Positions 44,491 through 56,900 of a stretch of 64,000 nucleotides of DNA are shown here, in pieces; position 1 is the first letter of the stretch, and each line of letters starts with the position of its first letter. The DNA is from Zasmidium citrigriseum. Taxonomy: Eukaryota; Ascomycota; Dothideomycetes; Mycosphaerellales; Mycosphaerellaceae. The position numbers were made by a program, and so were the translations under genes. Location: positions 124,001 through 188,000 of the forward strand of contig NHNW01000047.1 in NCBI GenBank assembly GCA_002786025.1. The letters are read 5' to 3'. Under the pieces are notes generated by a model, which saw nothing but the letters and a program-made list of their open reading frames with translations, was not told the DNA's origin and ran no database searches.

Positions 44491-44541
44491 TCTTTAATTT
44501 ATCTACGAAGTATAGAACGTACTTCGTAGATAAATTTAAAG
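44491..44541. repeat. hairpin site H13
   Basis: Arms 44491-44512 and 44520-44541, spacer TAGAACG. The inner 16 bp of each arm pair perfectly, with the family A at one position changed to T on one side and compensated on the other. Confidence 0.9.
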
Positions 44542-44967
44542 CCTCGCCCTTTTCGTAGGCTAACTCGAGCCGTATAGATCCTTATCTAGGCGACGTCGTA
44601 CCTCCTCTTAGCGGCCTAGGCGACTTATCGTAATAGCGTTACGCTACTTTAATAACAAACCGCTAGCTAGCCTAACATAGCCTATAATTACGACTTAATA
44701 TACTACCCGCGGCGATAATAAGCGAGTAAGCGAGTACCTACTAACTCGGTCTATATATAAGACGACGATCCTTCTCCTAAGTAACCGCGGAACTAGAAGT
44801 TCGCGGATATTTATTACTTTATTACACTTCGTGGAACAATTAAAAGTTTTAAACATCCGCTAGCGTTTCCGTGTTTCTAGCCCTTTAGATTACTAAGAGT
44901 TAGTAACTATCGCCCTACTTTCGAAGGCCTCCTTTCTCTTCGATACTAACGGTTTAAGAACGACAAT

Positions 44968-46260
44968 ATGCCTCGCCTATAAGAGGAACTAGACGCCTAG
45001 CGTATCGAAATCGAACTTAGCCTTTACGCTAGTACTACTATCGAGTAGGTACTAAGCGACCTCCGTACGGAGAGCCTTCTAATATTACGGTTAACGCTTG
45101 CCTAGCGATTGCGGTATTAGGGTGTTTCTATACACCCTCGTCGTAGGGAGTATAGGGAAGATTAGCTATGTTCGAGGATAATAGAGTTATTCTAGGAGAT
45201 ATAGATTGCTAACGAAAAGATGTCGAAGATACTCTAGTACGACGGGTTCGAGATATTAAAATACTAGCTCGCCGAGCTTCGACGCGAGATAGGGCTATAT
45301 CGACGATATATATACTAAGACGACCTAGACGAAGTACATAATACTATTAACGAAGCCTTAAATTACGTACTTAGCTATAGTACGAAGCAAGACGTTAGAT
45401 ATCGCGAGCTTACTAAGACACTTCGACGAAAATAGTACCTTATTAGAAGAGATCGTATATACCGAATAGTAAAGGTAAAGGTATAAAACGAGTTTATATC
45501 GCGGCGCCTAGGAAAACGTCGTCGTCCCTAAGGTATACGCTCGCGAGTAAAAGGTTTAGGCTATATAGGGTCGATCGACGCCTTCTATAAGATCTATCCG
45601 CACTTTAGTATTACGGTCTATACCTATATCGATATGTTCTTATAAAAGATTCTCTAGTACTATATCGGCTACCTAGCTAAGACGAAGTTCTCTACCTTTA
45701 CGTACTATATAATTACTACCTATAAGGCTAGATACATCCCTCTTATTATAAGATCTAACTAAGGAGTAGAAATACCGATACTAGCGGACGCCTATCTTTA
45801 ACTATACGAGCTTATAGAGGGGAGAGAACTTACTTTCGACGATTGTTTCTAGTACACCTCGAGTAAGGGCAATTAAACAATTAAGCACTAGTAGGGCGAG
45901 ATAGTAAAGGGTATAATAAACCGATAGAGAGACTACTAGGACTATATAGTTAAATCTAGTAAATATAACGGCGCTCTTAAGGCCTATCGAGTCGCGTAGC
46001 TAGCTATCTATATACTAGTCCTTCGATATATTATATACGAGTTTATCGACTAGTAGAACAAACATACTATCCGTAAGTAATACGAGGAGGCTAGAGGTCC
46101 GTTAGGGATACCTAAAATACTCTACGACTACCTATAGCTAGAAGGTACCTAGTTCTACGGGTAAAGAATTAACGTTAAAGATCTAGTTATCTAGTAATAG
46201 CTAGGAAGGATAGAAGAATTCGGTACGTTCTTCCGACCTATTATCGTATACATTCCTTAA
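44968..46260 (+). pseudogene. DDE integrase-like transposon gene, RIP-inactivated
   Basis: One frame of 431 codons from ATG 44968 to TAA 46260 with about 40 internal TAG/TAA codons but no frameshift. Residual blocks are recognisable from fungal integrase-core proteins: LAELRREIGLYRR (with the preceding YDGFEILKY), DDLDEVHNTINEALNYVLS, IGSIDAFYKIYPHFSITVYT and IPLIIRSN. The first catalytic Asp remains in GSIDAF. The second is Asn in IIRSN followed by stop-GVE, where the family has RSDQGVE. The Glu is Lys in TIKH, followed by two stops that were Trp. Each change is a G-to-A transition. It is a dead gene of an integrase-bearing transposon whose class I cannot fix. Confidence 0.75.
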
Positions 46261-46870
46261 TACTACTTAGTACTAGGCAAATAACTAGATAGCTCGAGAC
46301 TTAGAGTCGAGTTATTGTCGATAGACTACTATACGATAATTTCAAATTATTATTAGTACCGAGGCGGATAGCGAGCTTATTACCCTTACTATTTCGCTTA
46401 ACTTCGCTCTATCGCCTCTCTCTACTACTAATTAGCTCCGTTTACGTCGTAGCTACTAACTCGTATCGATAGATCTCGACGCTTACTTACCGCCCGAGAT
46501 ACTTAAGTAGTATAAAGGGAGATTAGCGGCTATAGGTCTGCTACTACAATTTTATAGCGGCGAGCCTAGCGACTAACCTAGACTAGAGAAGCTTTACGTT
46601 CGTGCCTACCGCTACCTCCGTAAATAAGCTACTAACTTACTTAACGCCCGCGGTAGGAATGCCCTTCTAGAATTCGCCCCCCTAGATTAATACTATTTAT
46701 AACCTCGTAATCGTATAGTTGCGGTATTCGCTACGGCTAGGGAACCCTTAAACTAATAACGTAGTTACTATATATATATACCCTCTCGTAAGTTCGATTA
46801 TAGACTATAATTGTAGCTTCTATCCCTTACGTATTAATATCTTTCGATTATTAATTTATTTATTAGTATT
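46261..46870. other. RIP-mutated spacer
   Basis: 610 bp between two coding relics on the same strand. No structure noted. Confidence 0.4.
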
Positions 46871-48484
46871 ATGCCCGCTCGTTAGTAGACGCTATTCTAC
46901 GAGATAGCTATTAGCGATAGTCTTCCTTATAACAAGTCGAAACGTTTATACGGAATGTATAGAGCGATAAATCTAAAGTTTAAGACCTCTCGAGTCCTAC
47001 TCTCTTCTATAGCCCTATCCTCTCCTACTAGCCTATTCTCTCCTCCTAGCCTATCCTCTCCTACGGGCCTATCCTCCTCTCCTAGCCCGTCCTCCTCTAG
47101 TCTATCCCTATCCCCCCCTCCGTTAGATCTACTAGCTCCCCTAAGACCTAGTCTAGTATCTTAGACTCCTTTAGGTATAGAGAAAGGCTTTTACTCCTTC
47201 TATAGAGGGCGAGCCTAAAACTAGCTTAATATAAATAAGGTGTCTTATAGCTAGTCTACCGCCTATACTAGAGTTAATCCTATAGTACTATAGAAGAAGC
47301 TAAAGAAGAAGACTACTTCGGCGCTCTTAAGAAGGGCTACCTATCGCGGTTCTTCTATACCTTCTATAGTAGATCGCTCGTCGATAGTACCTTCTATAGC
47401 CTCCGCCCTAGCCGCTCTAGGTCTAGCGTAGTCTAAGGCGAAGAGGAAGGTAATAACTTTAATAGTTAAAGTATAGAACGTTCTAACGACGACTACTCTA
47501 GATATAGAGACCGATATCGTAAAGGAGTAGTATAGCGAACCCTAGAAAGAAGAAAAGACCTATAAGGTACTAAACTACTACGACGATATAGAGAACGACA
47601 TTATAGTAGTACTACCTAAGAAGCGCGAGCTTAAACTCCTCGAACTTATCTATAATAACGTATAGGAGGACTTTAATAGCTAGGTAGCGAAGCCTAGATA
47701 TATACGACGTAGTATCTTTACCGACTTCGATAAAGGAATAAGAGAGCCCCTTCGCCTAAAGTAATCTAACCGCGAAGCCTATAGCCTCGATAAGATACTT
47801 CTCCCTTTTAAGATAGTTCTAGGTAGTAAGGTTAAGTATCCTATTTATAAGATTAGGGTAGTATTGTTTATCGTTGCCGCCTATCTAGCTAATATATCGT
47901 CGATAGTCGAGCCTATAAACGCTATATTACTAGTAGTCGAGACTACCTCTTTACCTCTACGAGAATTCTAGATACTAAGCCCTATTCCTAGGATAAACTA
48001 TAATAGCAACGAGCTAGTAGACAATACACTCTTTATTAACGACGATTCTAGGTTCTTTACCGATAGCGTTAGTACAAACTATCTATTACTAACACCGCCC
48101 CTACTAAACTAGCTACTAGATAGCGATTAGAACACTCTAGATAGCGTTAAGGCCTTAGCCGCTAACGAAAAGAAGCGACCGCGCCTAGTAAGCTAAGGCG
48201 ATAGCTAGCCTCGTTCGAAATCTCGTTAACGATCGTGTAATAGTAGTAGCTCCTTCGAACGGCCGATCGACCTCGACTTAGACGGAGACGAGGTACTTCT
48301 TAACATAACGGAAGTTCTTACAAGAAATCCGAAACCGCTAGTTAAGTAGGAGAAGGATATTAAGTAGGAGAAGGATGTTAAGCAAGAGCCTACTATTAGT
48401 AGAGTCTTAACCTCTAAATTAGCTATAAATAGGATAGGGAAGCGTCTAGAAAACTATAAACCCGAGCGGGCTAAGTACGGCTAA
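46871..48484 (+). pseudogene. unknown transposon-associated gene, RIP-inactivated
   Basis: From ATG 46871 to TAA 48484 one frame of 538 codons is kept, broken only by TAG/TAA. It begins MPAR, two stops (once Gln or Trp), then TLFYEIAISDSLPYNKSKR and LYGMYRAINLKFKTSRV. A Ser/Pro low-complexity tract (about residues 40-95) follows, then Lys/Arg- and Asp/Glu-rich segments (RYIRRSIFTDFDKGIREP, DLDLDGDEVLLNITEVL) and a hydrophobic patch near VEPINAILLVVE. It resembles no family I know. Lying 610 bp downstream of the integrase relic on the same strand, it may be the second gene of the same element. Confidence 0.6.
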
Positions 48485-51400
48485 GCCGCTTAGCCGTACT
48501 TAACTTACTCGCTCTCCTTACTTAGCTTACGTCCCTTACTAGACCCCGAGCTACTTAGGCTCGTTTTTTTCCGCGCCTAAGCTGCTTAGTATGCCTTACG
48601 TAAGTATAGAAATTGGTTAGTCTCCTTAGCTCGCTATAGTTATAGTATACGGCCGGAAACATAATATTACGCCGCGGTAATCGTCCGTATACTACGCCGT
48701 TAACTATACGTTCGTATAGAAGTAGTAGATCTATTATAAGTAGGAGGATATAGCTATTACGCGGCGTAAAGGCTTTAACGCCGCGTTATACGTATAGCTA
48801 GCGCGGCGTAATATCGATATTCTTATAGCGATACGTATCGTATAGATTGTTTCGTATCGTTAATACTCGTCCGACTCTTAAAGGCTCTAACTTATAGTAT
48901 TAGCTCGTAGGAGTTGTAATTATCGATTAAAACTAGTTAACGATTATTATAATATTATATACTATGTACGTTTAATTAGAAGTAACTAACCTAGACAATA
49001 CGTCCGTATCCTCTTATCCGTCTATCTGTACCTAATATACGACGATAGATAACGGCGTTCCTACCTCCTTTATAGTAATCCTTTCCTTTAGCCTACTTAT
49101 AGTCCTATTATCGAACACCGTCTCGCCCTATACTATCTTCGAACGCCCCGTCTTTACTCGCTAAAACCCCTTAAAGTACTATAGATACTACCCTTCTAGA
49201 TTACTAATTTAGGCCTTTACTTCCCCTTTAATCTCTTCCTATAAGCCGAGCTTCCGGACGTTTAGCTAGATAGATCTATATATATATCTTATTAACGTTA
49301 TAGGTGTTACGTCGGGTATAGCATACTAACCGCTATTCTTAATATACCTGTTCCGCTATTATTATAGTCGGCGTTAAGGGCTTAACTAGGCCCTCGGCCG
49401 ATAGCTATACTCTAGCGGTAGATACTAGCAATAGGGACTCTAGATCTAGGCTATCGAGTTCTAATAGGTTACTTAGTAACGATCCGTCGAGTTAGCTAGA
49501 GTAGCTACTATTATCGTCGTCTATAGAAGAACCTCGTCTAGTAGGAATCGCCTTAGTTAAATCGGCTATCGGAATAAGAGTTTATATTAGCCTTATACTA
49601 TCTAATCGTTCGAGGTAGCTTACTATAGGCGGTTGTCTCTAATACCGTCGGCGGGGCTTAGTCGACTTCTTAGTCCGTACTAAGGAAGTCGTTAAGGGTA
49701 TCGAGAGTAGTCGCCTACTAGATAGCGGAGTAGTCGATATCGCCTTCTTCCTATTCGTAAATGTCCGCGTCTACCTTACTAAAGACTCGCCTCGTTACCT
49801 TAGCTAAGATCGTCTATCTCTACTAGGTAGGGTATATATTCTATCTATTTCTCTTTATTACTAAACAGATGTTAGCCTTACTTAAGTTAAACTTCTTTTA
49901 TACGACACCTTTTACAATCGGACGCGTAGGGCTACGCTTAAACCTCCGTAACTAGATATGTATTATCGTAACGACCGATAGTAGTATAAACTCGTTAATG
50001 GTTTACTATCGTAGCCGGGTATAGATTCGGTCGCCGATACCCTTACCTAAATAGAAAGTATAATTAATGTAGTCGATAATTAGCGGCGTTAAATATCGAG
50101 CTTACTATTACTTCCGTTAGTAGGCCCTACTATATCGGTAGCTATATATACTAGTTTTCTAGGTAGGTGTTCGAACGAAGCGCTATTATCTAGCTACTTT
50201 GCTACCTATTCTTATTATGCTAGAGTCTTTTCTCGAAACACGGCCTTAGTAAGCATCCTGTCTTTAATCTTGTCGTTTACGTTATTCCGATACTAACGTA
50301 TCCTATCTCGAAACTAGGTTTATGTATCGTTAGTTCTATACTATAGTAGCGATATTAAATATACTATAACTATGTATTTACTATCTAGCTTCTTCGGTAT
50401 CTATTCGATATTACCTTCGATCTTAGCCTTAGTATTCCGGATGTCTTACTATTATCGAACGATTATATTAACAAAGTTAACGTCGTTTTCGAGTAGTACT
50501 GTTATAGTATCGAAGCCCTATTCGCCTCGGAGAAGAGTAGTATATAACTCGATCTAAACATCGTCGTAGATGTATTACTAGTAGGGCTCTAGACGCTATT
50601 TGCGTGTCTTTTAACTAGTCGCGGTTAATAGTGCTACGGCATCCGTAGATAGAACGCTACTTTGCGATAAATACTAGTTACGACTACTAGCCTTATGTTT
50701 CTTTATTCTTAGGCCATCTCGTTACGAGTGTTACGTATCGGCCGGGCGAGATAACCGTCTAGAAGACTAATACTTACGCTTCTATCGACTATAACCTTCG
50801 TAGACCTATAATTCGATTAGTCGTACGCTAATAAGCTAGTTACTAATATATATAGACGTTAGTTACTCGGACCGTAGGGGCGATACGACTATAGACGAGC
50901 TCGTCCTCGCTTTTACTCTCCGACTCGTCGTTAATATTAGAGTCTCTTCCGTCGTCGACGAATAATTCGTCGTCGACGTAGTCGTCGGAGTCGTCGGAGT
51001 AGATAATACGGAGTAAGGTATTAGCTATTATATATTATAGACGAGCTACGGCCGTTAACGCTTATATAGTAAATAATAGGGTTAGCTAGGAAGGGAGTCG
51101 AAAGGTAAGTAGAGGACGTAGAAGAGGTAGTATTATATACGAGAGAGAGCTTATTAATAAATAGGATCGCGCGGATACGCGTTATTTACCTCTACTTAAA
51201 TAGGACTAGTGTCGAGTTTTAGCGCGAATCCCTACGCAAACTCGCGTTTACGCGGCCTATACGCTACGTTAAGCTCGAACTTTATAACGCGCTATCTATC
51301 TTCTCCCTTAATACCTATACTAGCTTAGTACTAATATTCCTATTATCTGTCTAAACGACCCTTTATTATGCTAGTAAGTTGTATATCGAGTTTAAATACT

Positions 51401-51987
51401 TAATACGAGACATAATTAAACTAATGCATTACTAGTATTAATATACTAACGCTCGGGTCGTAGATTTGCTCGGTTCGGAGTCTAATAGTAACCTAACTCC
51501 TACTAAGATAGCTACTCTAGCTCGTCTACGACGAAGTATTACTCCGCCGTCCCTCCGTCGAGTTTATATAAGAGGTAGGAAGACTCTATAACTACGTCCC
51601 TACTACGCTGTTATTAATAACTCGCCTATATCGTCTTCGGTTATCGAGGTGGAACGGCTAAACGAGGTTAATATTACGGAATTCCGCGCTTTATAGATAA
51701 GGGTTACTATACTCGAAGGCGTAATTAATTAGCTTTAGGCGTTTATAGTTCGAAAGGATTATAATAGTTTTAAGCTAGTACCGAAGATAAGCTCGCTACG
51801 GTAGATAACGATTTAATATAGTATACTACTCCGTATATAAAAGGGTTCTAGCTTAAACGGGTGTTTATTTAACTTATCTATTTATTAGTTCTCTCGATAG
51901 CAATTGTCTTACTTCGCTCCGCATAACTTACTAACTTAGTGTTATCTAAAAATAAATAGTACTAAGTAGTCGAAAGGTAAAAAGAAA
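48485..51987. other. RIP-mutated sequence without identified gene
   Basis: 3.5 kb. A short inverted repeat (TAAGTACGGCTAAG and its complement, about 48472-48502) covers the end of the preceding relic. On the minus strand an acidic segment (SDDSDDYVDDELFVDD at about 50940-51000) and later Cys-containing stretches hint at a decayed gene I could not resolve. Confidence 0.4.
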
Positions 51988-52237
51988 GACTATTAGCCTA
52001 CGGCGATACCCTCGAAATACGAGCGTTTAGTAACTTCGACCTACTATGCCTCTTATAGTCGGTTATACATTTCGTTAATAGGTACCTTATAGTCTCGTAG
52101 CTCCGGGCGCTAGTATAACTATTTTAACAAGTCTATCTATATCGACGAAACGAATAACCGACTATAAGAGGCTTAGAGTATCCGAGTTACTAGACGCTCG
52201 TATTTATCGATATATCCTCGTAGTCTAATTAGTAGAC
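51988..52237. repeat. 250-bp foldback element, copy 1
   Basis: Inverted repeat with arms of about 90-100 bp. The best part is 52048-52066 against 52154-52172, 19 bp perfect (GCCTCTTATAGTCGGTTAT). Left end GACTATTAGCCTAC, right end CTAATTAGTAGAC. Copy 2 is at 59277-59526, same length and orientation. Confidence 0.85.
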
Positions 52238-53978
52238 GAGGGACCGCGAATGTATATATATACTTAAACCCTTCCGTACCTTCCCTTCTTATAGGAAAGG
52301 CTAGAAGGTTAGAAAGGCTAGAAGCTATACCGGTTTAAGGCTAGAGTAATAACGTAAGCTAAACGATTAATAGACTTAAACGACGAACGATCTTAAACGA
52401 TTTTAGTACTACTATTTACTATGTATATAACCCTAACAACCTCGCCTTCTACTAATAAAAGGACCTAGTAGCCTAATATAGTAGGGGGTAGAGTCTCGGA
52501 AGGGCGCGTAGCTACTCTAGTACTAGCATCGCTATATAGGTAGTAGTTCTAGGCTAAGTAAGCGCAAACCCCCCCTAAGCCTACCCCTAAACTATAGATA
52601 AGGGCGAGGAGGGAAAGAAGGGTCGTATCTAGAAGAAGCTCTATAAGTACTATCTTTTTACGTTCTCTCTAGCCCTATCTATCCTCTTTAACGTACTACT
52701 TTTTATATACTCTTTACGCCTATCTAATCTTTTTAGTATAGCATATTCGAAAGAGTTAAAACAATCTATATATTTAAAAGCGTAGTACCGTAGATTAAAC
52801 GCCTACAACTCGTAGAGACTAACGTTCCTAGGCGTAATAAGGCTATCGACATTAATAGGCTACGTTCTTTATACTACCCTAATATAAAAAGATAGGCATA
52901 TCCCTTTAGACTCGACTATAGATAGTATAGTCTCTTCGATTAGAGTAATTTCTATTAACCCTAAGGGTTTCTTAGGGTTAATATCGTCTAATCGGGGCTT
53001 TTACTATAGGCGGACCGTTTATACTTAGTAATAACATTACGTCCTTCGTAGACGCGCTATATATAATAACCGTAGCTAATACCTTCTTTATTAATGCTTA
53101 TGCCCGCTTTCGAGTACAAAACCTATATCTTACTAGAGTTATACTAAGACGGCGAAAAGAACGATAAACGGAAGCGATTTTAGATAGTATATAGTAGAGT
53201 CTTACTAAAGAGCGAGGACATAAACATATCTATATAGGCTAGTATCTGCTTCGGCTTTATAAAACAGACTTAGATACGGCTATCTTTAGTAGCTAGTATA
53301 ATAATGGGATACTAGCGATCATATCCCCTAAAATCCCTCGAGGTTTATAAGAGAACGGTTATATACTCCCACGCTATCCCTTAGTTAGTAGGCTAGTATA
53401 TGCCTCGATCTTATCGCTAGCGCTTTAGGAATTTAGCTAATCTTAGCGCTAAGCTAGCTATCGCTTTAGTTCGGCTTACTGTACGTATAGAAGAAGTAAC
53501 GGCGGCGCGCTATTACTTCGCGCGGCGTCTACTTACTTTCTAACGCGGCGCTATACGTACTTCGTACTCTTCGCGCTACGCGTACTAGTCTTAGTACACC
53601 CCGCTCCCGCTTTCGTCCTCGAAGTAGGAGCTATATAGTTAAAATAAAACAACTATCGGCTATATAACCGCTACCGTCGCCTCGCTCGTATTATGTAACG
53701 AGTAGCTATATCGCTACATTATTGTCTTCGCGAGAACGTCTTTAAATTACGGCGACGGTATTACCCTAATCTCTTCTTCCTTATATCTTATAAGTACTCG
53801 CGCCGCTAGTATAGGGAAACTCCTAGGCTCGTATGTTTTACTACTTATATCTCTAGTGCTATAATCTCGGTTAATACTAACTAGAATATAGTCTAGCGTC
53901 CGCCTATCCTATCGACATCCGCTATAGCCGATTATAAAGTTTAATACTAAACCTTAGTATTAGGGACGTAATATATAG
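52238..53978. other. RIP-mutated sequence
   Basis: 1.7 kb. A plus-strand frame from ATG 53098 keeps some protein character for about 120 codons (MPAFEYKTYILLELY onward) and may be another decayed gene; no family recognised. Confidence 0.4.
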
Positions 53979-56900
53979 GTCGCTTTCCTTAAGGGTAATA
54001 ACGACTTATACTAATAAACATATCGGGCCATCTTCGATTAGAGTAATTAGGAACTTAGGGAGGTATATAGAGTAGCTAAAGATGTGCTTACTAAGCACGA
54101 AGGCGGTAGTAGTAAAGTACTCTCGTACTATTTATCTTCTCTACCTAACTCGGATCTACGAAAGTTAGCGGAGGTAGAATTATATTAGAGCTACCCGTAT
54201 CTATTCTTTAGCCCTACTAGAACTAACTAATAGAGACCCGACTAGCTATTCGATAGATTACTTTGTTAGGACTCCGCTCGGACTCCCGATATACGCGGCT
54301 ATAGTCGAGTTAAGTATAAGACGATAGTCTAAGCCTAGCTTACCTTCGTCCGTAGTAGAGAACGGCGGGAAGAGAATATACTCGAAAAGTAGGAAGACGC
54401 TCGATTTATAAGGCGGACTAGTAGCTTTACGTCTAGCATTAAAGAGAGAAGAAGCGAGACAGCGACTAATTCGATATTACGACGTCCTTCGGTAACCTTA
54501 TATAGTAGCTCTACTATTAGTCTACGATTAGTTAGCCGATCGGTTATCGCTTTAGACGACGAAGAGATTGCTAATAGCTCTCGGAAACGCCGCTAGCTTA
54601 ATAGTTACGGCGATTACTCTATACGAAGCGAGAAGCCTAACCTTATCGACTATAATATTATTATACTAGAGCTAAACTTCGACGGGGATATAGTCTAGTA
54701 GAATCGTAGTAGTAGAATCGGCGTTATATAGTTCTTTACTCTACCGTACAAGATTAAGGGTACCGATCTCTTTAATAACGAGGCCGTTAAAATGTAGAAA
54801 GGGCGATATATATACTATATTAACTACTACGGGAATCCCGTATCGGTTAGGCATAGCGGTAGTATTAGAGCAATACTAAATAAACTTTACCGCCTCCTCG
54901 ATCTAGTTACGTAGTTAGGTAACATAGCCGCCTTTTAAGTACTAGACTCCGATAAGGACAAGATAGCTAGACTCTCTTCTCGTATCCGAACTTAGAGGCT
55001 TAACTTCGAAGAGTCTAACTAGCGTCTATACCTTAGGGAAGATAACGACGTAGATATAGAAGGTTAGGATAAGATAGTATAACTAGATCGAGATAAGATA
55101 AGGATATTACTAGATAGTAATAAGTTTTTAGACCCGGCCCTCTAATAAAATACTACTACCGAGCGGATCGTATCGACGTCCTCTATCTACTAGCGCCCTC
55201 CTATCTATAATATAACTCCTAATAATAGTACTACTACTAGGAGGACAGCCGCGAAGTCGTAGCTTATCGTCCCGATCGTAGCGAACATTAGTAGTTAAAC
55301 GAGGGATAGTATAGTACCTCCGATAGTATAATCTTCTACGTCTACTACGCTAATCTACCGCGGTACATCGAGTAATCCCGCTCCGTTAAGGTCTACGTAA
55401 ACCGCTCCGCTAAACCCTAAGACACTCGCGCCGCTAAATCCTCTACGAACTACGCCGCTAAAGTCTATACGAAACGCGCCGTTAAAGTCTACGTCGAGTA
55501 AGGACTCTAAATACTAGCGGGTACTTAGTAAGATCGTAGTAGCGGCGCCTTAAAAGTAGTGGTTTAATAAATCCTTTACTAGGAGTCTCCGATATATTAG
55601 TAACAATATACCTACGCTCTAGGTACTAAAGGAGGCGCCGACGTTTTATACTAGTAATTTACTATTGTTAGAGAACCCTATTAGAGTAGAACGGTTATCC
55701 GGGCGTCTAAGCGAAAGTAGGGATAGTAGAATTATAGTAGGGACTTCCCTTAACGATTTATATTATATTAACCGCTCCTTCTAGCGAGAGAAAGTCTACT
55801 GTCTATTTAGATTCGACTCGGACGAAGACAATCCGAAGTCGTATTGTTTTATTATAGACTAGAATCAAGCCTATAGTATCCTTCCAGACTAGATATATAT
55901 CGCGACCTAGATTCTTAGGGCTATAGTCCGCGGCTAGTCGTAGGTTATTAGTAATACGGAGATAGGTTCTAGTAAGATACGTATTACCGTCTTAGTAATA
56001 GCTATCCTCCGTCTTAATCGACGCCGTTATAATTTCATATCTAACCTACTTCCCGAGGAGAAGCTCGACTAACCGGATAAGATATAGAAGCTATATAACA
56101 TCGGCCTTTTAACGGACTATATACTAATCGTCCGCCCGGGGATAACGTTGTTAGTAGTATTAAGTCTCTTAACCCCTCGGAAGTAGGTTAATAATATAAT
56201 TGCCTTATAGGGCTACCTACGCTAGCTAATCGTTATCGCTTATAGTATAAGGCCGGATCCGTAGATCGAAGGCTATAAGAAGAAGCGAGTGTATTACTAG
56301 ACCGATTCTCTACTCTAAGAACACGAGACGGAAGAGATAAAAGAGCATACCGGAAGCCTTAGCGATAGTTTCGACGAGAACGGCCGTATTAAGATATCGG
56401 CGATATATAGTATAAATATCGCCTTCGAGGCGACTAGAAAGCCCGTCCGTATAGCTATACTATAGTAGTACGACATAGTCGTTATCTCGACGAAGGATAG
56501 TATATATAAGTTTATTACTATAGTAGACTACTCGACTAGATAAGAGGAGCCCGAGCCGTTAAATAGTATCTTCGGAGCTACCTTTATCGACGAGTTCTAG
56601 ATAATTAAGTCGTATAAGTACGTGCTAATAAAGACGCTTAGTACTTTGCCGGGATTCCCGCCTTTAATTAGTATAAGTAGTACTTAGACTTTAATCCTCG
56701 AATAGCTCTATCCGATTGTATTAGCTATAACGGCCCGGTATTATAACGTCCGCGACGAAGGAAACTCTACTGTCTTATACTCTATCTATAAGATCTCCCC
56801 TAGAATTAAAGCATATAAGGAGAATAATAGTAAGAAGAGGATTACTATTAAGGAATAGGTAGTCGAACGTATAAGAAATTTAGCGAAAGAAACTATATAG

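Noticed and set aside
37766..44541. CRISPR-like reading of the regularly built palindromes
   Set aside because: Spacing between sites is irregular, the variable part is only 7 bp and lies inside each palindrome, and the genome is eukaryotic.
50372..50557. 61-codon open frame in the RIP block
   Set aside because: Chance frame, no supporting features.
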